Below are positions 57,840-64,000 of a DNA stretch of 64,000 nucleotides, in pieces (position 1 is the stretch's first letter; each line of letters opens with the position of its first letter). The stretch is taken from NCBI GenBank assembly GCA_965229605.1, contig OZ245892.1, positions 2,046,001 to 2,110,000 of the forward strand, written 5' to 3'. The position numbers and the translations under genes are program-made. The notes under the pieces are model-generated. The model saw nothing but the letters and a program-made list of their open reading frames with translations. It searched no databases and was not told the DNA's origin. The stretch comes from G965229605 sp965229605. Its GTDB lineage: Bacteria > Pseudomonadota > Alphaproteobacteria > CBDDJK01.

Positions 57840-58615
57840 TGACAGAAGAACCTTTAAAACCCGTAAAAACCGATTCAACCCTTTCCAAAGGCCTTGCCAT
57901 TCTTGAAAAACTGGCGGGCTCAAAGCAAGGGCGCGGAGTCACCGAACTGGCCCGCGAACTGGAACTGACAAAATCCAACACCTTTCGCTTGCTGCAAACC
58001 CTGACAGTGCTTGGCTATGTTCAACGCCGCCCGGATAAATCCTATGCAGCGACACTCAAGACCTGGCGGGTCGGGCGGGCATCGGTCGAAAACCTTAATC
58101 TACGCGAGTTGGCGGCCCCGGAACTTGCTTTTCTGTCGCAAAAAACCGGCGAGACGATTTATCTGGCGGTGCGCGAAAACTTATCGGTGATCTATATTGA
58201 CAAGGTGGAGAGTTTAAAGCCGATCCGCTCCTGGAATGCGATTGGCGGCATGGCCCCGCTGCATTGCGTTGGAACCGGCAAGGCTATTCTGGCGGCAGAT
58301 TTTGCCCGGTTGAAAGAGGCGATCAAAGGCTCACTCACCCGCTATACTGACAAGACACTGACCAGACTGTCTGATCTGGAAGCAGATGTCGCGGCAACGC
58401 TGGTGCGTGGCTATGCTTTTGACACCGGGGAGTTTCGTGACCGTATCCTCAGCTTCGGGGCGGCTATTATTCTGCCGGGCGGGGAGCCGGTCGGGGCCAT
58501 TGGCATTTCTCTGCCCGATATCAATTTACCACCAGAGACCGGGGAGCAGGACTTCGGCACATTGGTCAATCAGGCGGCGCGATCAGTATCAGCAAAATTA
58601 TCCCGTAGCGGATAG
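57839..58615 (+). CDS. IclR-family transcriptional regulator
   Basis: 258 residues: N-terminal winged helix (DSTLSKGLAILEKLAGSKQGRGVTELARELELTKSNTFRLLQTLTVLGYV) and the C-terminal ligand-binding IclR domain (AGRASVENLN..., GGMAPLHCVGTGKAILA, GAIGISLPD). The start overlaps the molybdoenzyme stop by one base (TAATG), so it is probably co-expressed with, and may control, that enzyme or the downstream oxidase-hyuAB operon. Confidence 0.92.
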   Translation: MTEEPLKPVKTDSTLSKGLAILEKLAGSKQGRGVTELARELELTKSNTFRLLQTLTVLGYVQRRPDKSYAATLKTWRVGRASVENLNLRELAAPELAFLSQKTGETIYLAVRENLSVIYIDKVESLKPIRSWNAIGGMAPLHCVGTGKAILAADFARLKEAIKGSLTRYTDKTLTRLSDLEADVAATLVRGYAFDTGEFRDRILSFGAAIILPGGEPVGAIGISLPDINLPPETGEQDFGTLVNQAARSVSAKLSRSG

Positions 58616-58638
58616 CTGGTAACAGATAAAAAAGAGAG

Positions 58639-59043
58639 CTATTCCCCCTGTTCAGGAAATTCAACCGGCCCGCCGTGTTTTTGCCAGGTTGAAAATCCCT
58701 CTTTAAGGTGTGACGCCTCAAACCCCATGTCCTGAAGCGTGGCGGTGGTCAGGGCAGACCGCCAGCCAGACGCGCAGTGAAGGACGAATTTTTTGCCTTC
58801 TTCAGCAAAAATCTCCTTAAAATAGGGGCTTTCAGGGTCAATCCAGAATTCAATCATCCCGCGCGGAGCATGAAAGCTGCCGGGGATATAGCCTTGACGC
58901 TGGCGTTCACGAATATCGCGGATATCAACCACTATGACATCGGGGTCTTTTAACATGGCAATCAGATCAGAGGTTTCTATTTCTGTTATCCGGGCCCGTG
59001 CATCTGCGACCATCTGTGCAGAGGATATTTTCAGTTTTTTCAT
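58639..59043 (-). CDS. rhodanese-like sulfurtransferase domain protein
   Basis: 134 residues, a single rhodanese module: IVVDIRDIRERQRQGYIPGSFHAPRG, then the active-site loop beginning at Cys in HCASGWRS, and LKEGFSTWQKHGGPV at the end. No signal peptide, so cytoplasmic. It could move sulfur for molybdenum-cofactor or thiol chemistry, but the partner is not evident. Opposite strand to its neighbours. Confidence 0.88.
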   Translation of the reverse strand: MKKLKISSAQMVADARARITEIETSDLIAMLKDPDVIVVDIRDIRERQRQGYIPGSFHAPRGMIEFWIDPESPYFKEIFAEEGKKFVLHCASGWRSALTTATLQDMGFEASHLKEGFSTWQKHGGPVEFPEQGE

Positions 59044-59193
59044 TGCATATCCTTTTTACGATACAAGACCTGCTATTTTTGTGTTGTTATATAGAACAAA
59101 TTTTTCATATATTGACACATCAACCGGGATCATGCAAGGGTTCGTCCAGTGATCAGTCTTACATAAACGAGGACCATAGGCAGGGACAATTCT

Positions 59194-60480
59194 ATGTCTG
59201 TCAAAGACGCGATTTCACCCCCCATTTCACTTTGGGACAGATCAGCGGCTGAGTCCGACTACACAGCACCGCTTGAGACAAATAGCAAGGTTGATGTGGC
59301 CATTATCGGCGGCGGTTTTACCGGCCTGTCCACGGCCTTGCATTGTGCTGAAAAAGGTCTTTCGGCCCATGTGATCGAGGCTGAACAAATTGGCTTTGGC
59401 GGGTCCGGGCGGAATTGTGGCCTGGTCAATGCCGCGCTCTGGCTGCCGCCGCAAAAAGTCCGTGCCCAGCTTGGTCCAGTCTATGGCCCGCGCTTTATTG
59501 AGAAATTTGGTGGCGGCCCGGCCTATGTCTTTTCGCTGATTGAAAAACACCAGATGCGCTGCGAAACCACCCGAACCGGTACCATCCATGCCGCCCATGG
59601 ACCCGCCGGATTTCAGGAGCTTAAAGAACGCCATCAGGAATGGCAGCGGCTTGGAGAACCGGTTGATCTGGTCTCCCGCGAAGAAGTTTCAAAAATGATC
59701 GGCACCAGCCATTTCCACGGTGGCCTGGTTGATCATCGCTGCGGGACGATAAATCCCATGGGCTATTGCCGGGGGCTGGCCCGGGTCGCGCTGGGGCTGG
59801 GGGCCAAAATCAGCACCGGGGTGCGGGCCACCGGATTACAACATAATAAAGGCTTTTGGGTGATCGACACCACCCAGGGATCGCTTACCACAAAAACTGT
59901 GGTTTTGGGAACCAATGCCTATACCGATGATCTCTGGCCCGGCCTGAAAGATATTTTTACGCCCATCCATTATTTTCAGCTGGCAACCCGCCCGCTTGGG
60001 GCAGAGGCCGATTATATCCTGCCCGGCAAACAGGGGCTTTGGGACACCGGGCAGATTATGTTCAATATCCGGCGCGATGCGGCAAACCGGCTGCTGCTTG
60101 GGTCGATGGGCAAAGTGATTGGCCACAAGGACAAAGGCCTGTCCAACCGCTGGGCTTCAAAGCAGATTGCCCGAATTTTTCCAGACCTTGGACCCGTCGA
60201 GTTTGAAGAGGCCTGGCACGGGCAAATCGCCATGACGCCGGATCATATCCCGCGTATCTATGAGCTGGACACCAATCTTTTTACATCCATCGGCTATAAC
60301 GGGCGCGGGATCACAACCGGCACCATGTTTGGCGAAGCCATGGCAGGCCTGCTGACCGGCATGGACCGCGCCGACTTGCCGCTGCCGATCACAACACCGC
60401 AAACTGTTTCCAGTGCGCCGATCATGTCCCGGCTTTATCAGGCCGCCTTTACGGCTAACCAGATGCTTAAAGCCCTTTAA
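59194..60480 (+). CDS. FAD-dependent amine/amino-acid oxidoreductase (DAO family)
   Basis: 428 residues. Dinucleotide motif VAIIGGGFTGLSTALHCAEKG, then GFGGSGRNCGLVN typical of the PuuB/ordL-like DAO group, and the C-terminal FAD segment SIGYNGRGITTGTMFGE. It probably oxidises a secondary amine or N-substituted amino acid. It is followed by hyuA after 2 bases, so oxidation and ring opening of a hydantoin- or lactam-like compound may be linked. Confidence 0.9.
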   Translation: MSVKDAISPPISLWDRSAAESDYTAPLETNSKVDVAIIGGGFTGLSTALHCAEKGLSAHVIEAEQIGFGGSGRNCGLVNAALWLPPQKVRAQLGPVYGPRFIEKFGGGPAYVFSLIEKHQMRCETTRTGTIHAAHGPAGFQELKERHQEWQRLGEPVDLVSREEVSKMIGTSHFHGGLVDHRCGTINPMGYCRGLARVALGLGAKISTGVRATGLQHNKGFWVIDTTQGSLTTKTVVLGTNAYTDDLWPGLKDIFTPIHYFQLATRPLGAEADYILPGKQGLWDTGQIMFNIRRDAANRLLLGSMGKVIGHKDKGLSNRWASKQIARIFPDLGPVEFEEAWHGQIAMTPDHIPRIYELDTNLFTSIGYNGRGITTGTMFGEAMAGLLTGMDRADLPLPITTPQTVSSAPIMSRLYQAAFTANQMLKAL

Positions 60481-60482
60481 CC

Positions 60483-62567
60483 ATGATGGAGCAGATCAAC
60501 CGTATCGGGGTCGATATCGGGGGCACGTTTACAGATATTGCCTTGCTGAGTGCCGATGTTCTGACAACTGCCAAGGTGCTGACCACCTATGACAAGCCGG
60601 AACAGGCGATCCTGGACGGGATTCAGCTGGCCCTTGACCAGGCCGGGCTGGAACCTTCGGCGATTGGGCAGGTGATTCATGGGACAACCCTGGTCACCAA
60701 TGCACTTATCCAGCGAAAAGGTGCCCGGGTCGCTTTTATCACCACCGAGGGTTTTCGTGATGTGATCGAAATGCGCTCTGAAAACCGGTTTGAGCAATAT
60801 GACCTCAACCTGACCCTGCCAAGGCCTCTGGTTCCGCGTCAGGATCGTCTGACACTCAACGCGCGGATGGGACCGGAGGGGGAGGTGCTGCTGGCTCTGG
60901 ACCCCCAAGAGGTCAAGGCAATGGTGCAGAAAGTTCTGGATGGAGGCTATGAGTCGGTGGCGATTGGCCTTTTGCACGCCTATGCCAATGATTCCCACGA
61001 AGTGCAGATTGCAAAGGCTTTGAGCGAAGCTGCCCCTGATCTGTTTATTTCGCTCTCTTCAGTGATTTCCCCGCAAATGCGGGAACTGCCACGCTTTAAT
61101 ACCGTGATCGCCAATGCCTATGTCCAGCCACAAGTCGCTGACTACCTGAAACGGCTGGTGGAACGTTTGCAGGCCAAAGGGATCACCGCGCCGGTCTTTA
61201 TGATGCATTCCGGCGGCGGTCTGATCTCGGTCGAGGTTGCGATTGAACAGCCCGTCCGCTTGCTGGAATCAGGCCCGGCGGGCGGGGCTATCTTTGCCGC
61301 AGAATTTGCCCGCGCCCATCAGTTGGACAAGGCGCTTTCCTTCGATATGGGCGGGACAACGGCTAAAATCTGCCTGATTGAAGACGGTACCCCGAAAACC
61401 GCCAACAGTTTTGAAGTCGCCCGCACCTATCGCTTTAAAAAAGGCTCCGGCATGATGGTCTCGACCCCGGTGGTGGAGATGGTCGAAATCGGGGCTGGCG
61501 GCGGGTCGATTGCTACGGTTGATGCCTTGAACCGTATTCAGGTTGGCCCGCGCTCTGCCGGATCAGAACCCGGCCCGGCCTGCTATGGGCGCGGCGGAAA
61601 AGACCCGACTGTGACTGACAGCAATCTGCTGCTGGGTCGCCTCGATCCCGATAATTTTGCGGGCGGCTCCATCCCTTTATCGAGGCAAGCATCGGATCAG
61701 GCCGTTGAGGACATCCTTGCCAAACCACTGGAGATATCGACCGAAGAGGCCGCTTTTGGAGTCACTGAAATGGTTGATGAAAATATGGCCAATGCCGCGC
61801 GAGTCCATACCGTTGAAAACGGCCGCAATATCGAACATTTTACAATGATCGGCTTTGGGGGCGGGGCGCCTTTACATGCCTGCCGCTTATGCGAAAAACT
61901 GGGCATCAAGGAAGTGATTATCCCGCCCGGTGCCGGAGTTGGCTCTGCGATTGGTTTTTTGAGAGCCCCGTTCAGCTATGAGGCCACACAAAGCCTGTTC
62001 CAGCGGTTGAGTGACTTTGACGCCTCCCGCGTTAACCAGATGATTGAGGAACTGGAGGCCGAAGCCACACCCTTTGTTCAGCAAGGCGCGCAACAAAGCG
62101 ACACCACAAAGCGGCTGACGGCTTTTATGCGCTATGCCGGGCAAGGCTGGGAGATTCCGGTGCCTCTGCCTTGCAAGATTTTTACGGATGAGGACCGGGA
62201 CATTATCTTACGTGAATTTGAAGCTGCCTATCGTTTGCTCTTTGGCCGGACGATTGACGGGCTTGAAGCCGAGATCACAAACTGGTCGCTGGTGATTGCC
62301 AGCAAGCTGTCTGAACCGGAAAGGGTAAAGCGCGCCACCAGCGGGCCGGAAGCCCCGGTGCGTTCTGTGCGGACATTCTATGATGCTGCCTTGCGCCAGA
62401 CCGTTGAAGCAAAAGAGGTCGCACGGCTGGGTATGACCCCCGAACAATCCATCGCAGGTCCGGCGATGATCGTTGAAGATGAAACCACCACGATTGTTAC
62501 CTCTTCTTTTCAGGCCATTGCTCAATATGATGGCAGCCTGCGCCTGACCCGGAAAGCCGCATTATGA
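60483..62567 (+). CDS. hyuA: hydantoinase/oxoprolinase subunit A
   Basis: 694 residues. N-terminal actin-like ATPase opening RIGVDIGGTFTDIALL and HGTTLVTNALIQRKGARVAFITTEGFRDVIEMRSENR, the central LLESGPAGGAIFAAEFAR and SFDMGGTTAKICLIEDG, then IGAGGGSIATVD. Forms an ATP-driven ring-opening complex with HyuB on hydantoins, 5-oxoproline or acetone-like substrates; the substrate cannot be told from the sequence. Coupled to hyuB by an ATGA overlap. Confidence 0.92.
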   Translation: MMEQINRIGVDIGGTFTDIALLSADVLTTAKVLTTYDKPEQAILDGIQLALDQAGLEPSAIGQVIHGTTLVTNALIQRKGARVAFITTEGFRDVIEMRSENRFEQYDLNLTLPRPLVPRQDRLTLNARMGPEGEVLLALDPQEVKAMVQKVLDGGYESVAIGLLHAYANDSHEVQIAKALSEAAPDLFISLSSVISPQMRELPRFNTVIANAYVQPQVADYLKRLVERLQAKGITAPVFMMHSGGGLISVEVAIEQPVRLLESGPAGGAIFAAEFARAHQLDKALSFDMGGTTAKICLIEDGTPKTANSFEVARTYRFKKGSGMMVSTPVVEMVEIGAGGGSIATVDALNRIQVGPRSAGSEPGPACYGRGGKDPTVTDSNLLLGRLDPDNFAGGSIPLSRQASDQAVEDILAKPLEISTEEAAFGVTEMVDENMANAARVHTVENGRNIEHFTMIGFGGGAPLHACRLCEKLGIKEVIIPPGAGVGSAIGFLRAPFSYEATQSLFQRLSDFDASRVNQMIEELEAEATPFVQQGAQQSDTTKRLTAFMRYAGQGWEIPVPLPCKIFTDEDRDIILREFEAAYRLLFGRTIDGLEAEITNWSLVIASKLSEPERVKRATSGPEAPVRSVRTFYDAALRQTVEAKEVARLGMTPEQSIAGPAMIVEDETTTIVTSSFQAIAQYDGSLRLTRKAAL

Positions 62568-64000
62568 CTCCAACCTCTATAGACTATCAAATCATGTGGA
62601 ACCGCCTGATTGCCGTGGTCGAAGAACAAGCCACCGCCCTGATCCGCACCGCCTTTTCGACATCGGTGCGCGAGGCTGGCGACCTCTCGGCCGGGCTATT
62701 TGACCGGCACGGGCGCATGATTGCGCAGGCCGTCACCGGAACCCCCGGGCACGTCAATGCCATGGCTGAAAGCGTCACGCATTTCGCCCGCGAAATCGGG
62801 GCTCAGAATATTTTTGACGGCGATGTCTTTATCACCAATGACCCCTGGATGGGGACCGGGCATTTGCACGATTTCACCGTGGTCTCGCCAGTATTTCGCA
62901 ACGGACTGCATATCGGCTATTTTGCCTGCACCGCGCATGTCGTAGATGTAGGCGGGCGCGGCTTTGGCCCGGACGGGAACGAGGTCTTTGAAGAAGGGCT
63001 GCTGATCCCGATCATGAAATTTGCTGAACGCGGCGAGGTCTCGGCCGATCTGGTGCGGATTGTCCGGGCGAATGTGCGTGAACCCGATCAGGTGATCGGC
63101 GATATCTATTCATTGGCAGCCTGCAACGAAGCCGGGGATCGCCGTTTACAAAGCATGATGGATGAATTTTCCATCAATGATCTGGACGGTTTATCGGACT
63201 TTGTGATTGAAACCAGCCGCAAAGCTACCCGCAAGGCGATCAGCGCAGTGCCGGACGGGTCCTTTTCCCACACCATGCAGGTTGATGGCTATGATGATCC
63301 GGTCCTGATGGCGGTGCGGCTGGATATCAAAGGGGAGAGTTTGTGCGCAGATTTTGACGGCACGTCCGGCATGTCGCGCTTTGGCGTCAATGTGCCGGAA
63401 GTCTATACCCGGGCCTATGCCTGCTATGGACTTAAATGTGCGATTGCCCCGATGGTGCCGAATAATACGGGATCGCTTGATCCTTTTGAAATCACCGCAC
63501 CCGAAGGCTGTATTCTGGCAGCCAGACGACCGGCCCCGGTGTCTGTACGCCATGTGCTGGGGCATCTGGTCCCGGATGTCGTGCTTGGTGCCCTGCATCA
63601 GGCTTTGCCCGGCAAAGTCCCGGCAGAAGGAGCCAGTGCTCTATGGAATATCCAGATTTCTGCGCGGGCCAGCGACCCTGACAGCGGATTGCCCAGCCGT
63701 GAAATATTGATGTTCAACTCAGGGGGCACCGGGGCGCGGCCTACCGTTGACGGGCTATCAGCCACCGCCTTTCCTTCTGGCGTGTCAACCATGAGTGTTG
63801 AAGCCACCGAACATGTCGGACCCATCACGGTCTGGCGCAAGGACCTGCGTGAAGGCTCTGGCGGGGCAGGAGCCAGGCGCGGCGGGCTTGGCCAAACCAT
63901 CGAGATCGAACCACGCGCAGGCTATGATATCTATTTCAATGCCATGTTTGACCGGGTTGAAAATCCGGCCCGTGGTCGCCAGGGCGGCAGCAATGGGGCC
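62564..64000 (+). CDS. hyuB: hydantoinase/oxoprolinase subunit B, 3' end outside window
   Basis: ATG at 62564 overlaps the hyuA stop by four bases (ATGA). The 479 codons present translate without a stop: MWNRLIAVVEEQATALIRTAFSTSVREAGDLSAGLFD, then AQAVTGTPGHVNAM, FITNDPWMGTGHLHD and later LMFNSGGTGARP, all HyuB-type. The full subunit is usually about 550-600 residues, so about 80-120 codons lie beyond the edge. Confidence 0.93.
   Translation, partial: MTPTSIDYQIMWNRLIAVVEEQATALIRTAFSTSVREAGDLSAGLFDRHGRMIAQAVTGTPGHVNAMAESVTHFAREIGAQNIFDGDVFITNDPWMGTGHLHDFTVVSPVFRNGLHIGYFACTAHVVDVGGRGFGPDGNEVFEEGLLIPIMKFAERGEVSADLVRIVRANVREPDQVIGDIYSLAACNEAGDRRLQSMMDEFSINDLDGLSDFVIETSRKATRKAISAVPDGSFSHTMQVDGYDDPVLMAVRLDIKGESLCADFDGTSGMSRFGVNVPEVYTRAYACYGLKCAIAPMVPNNTGSLDPFEITAPEGCILAARRPAPVSVRHVLGHLVPDVVLGALHQALPGKVPAEGASALWNIQISARASDPDSGLPSREILMFNSGGTGARPTVDGLSATAFPSGVSTMSVEATEHVGPITVWRKDLREGSGGAGARRGGLGQTIEIEPRAGYDIYFNAMFDRVENPARGRQGGSNGA

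Overview
The window looks like chromosome from a marine-type alphaproteobacterium with mid-range GC. The gene families support this: an Aap/Bzt-type general amino-acid ABC transporter, an MttB-family methyltransferase, DUF374, RNase J next to ahcY, a 6S RNA beside zapA, and an SLC5-histidine kinase. A Rhodospirillales or SAR116-like source is plausible, but that is inference because no rRNA or ribosomal-protein locus is present.

Layout. 1-1.7 kb: an envelope pair on the minus strand (UDP-glucuronate decarboxylase, DUF374 acyltransferase). 1.8-12.5 kb: a compact minus-strand phage morphogenesis operon in podovirus (T7-like) order: capsid, small head protein, tail-tubular A and B, internal-virion-like, tail fibre, terminase, small membrane protein, lysin. 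It starts at a near-consensus sigma70 promoter but has no portal, scaffold, integrase or replication genes. 12.6-18.5 kb: a 1945-residue FG-GAP/Ig-like exoprotein with a type I secretion tail and an apparently truncated N-terminus. 18.7-27.7 kb: clpP, clpX, pyrF, mreD, mrdA (PBP2), rodA, an MttB-family methyltransferase and a PanE-like reductase. 27.7-36.2 kb (minus): SLC5-histidine kinase with a small membrane partner, 6S RNA, zapA, a coiled-coil protein and gltB. 36.3-39.8 kb: 2OG oxygenase, two unknowns, serB, a DsbA-fold isomerase. 39.9-47.2 kb: pnp with a long leader hairpin, ahcY, rnj, aldehyde dehydrogenase, tRNA-Lys(CUU). 47.2-54.8 kb: an accessory stretch with an XRE regulator, DUF2061, a structured intergenic repeat, a secreted protein and an aap transporter operon split by a RES/Xre toxin-antitoxin pair and a MITE. 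54.8-64 kb: VOC protein, a BisC/TorA-type molybdoenzyme with an IclR regulator, a rhodanese, and an FAD oxidase-hyuA-hyuB operon running off the end.

The most unusual signal is a TA-flanked element family. Two 275-bp copies (7217-7491 and 53368-53642, about 96% identical) have near-perfect 33-bp terminal inverted repeats. The 12-bp core of that terminus recurs as bare 16-bp palindromes at 4482-4497 and 43755-43770, and a 21-bp terminus fragment is built into the start of pyrF. At three of the five loci the element's TAG is the stop codon of the adjacent gene. A second, unrelated repeat family (about 48484-48780 and 51844-51936) is rich in nested hairpins; its long copy contains a 36-codon ORF whose start codon lies in a hairpin.
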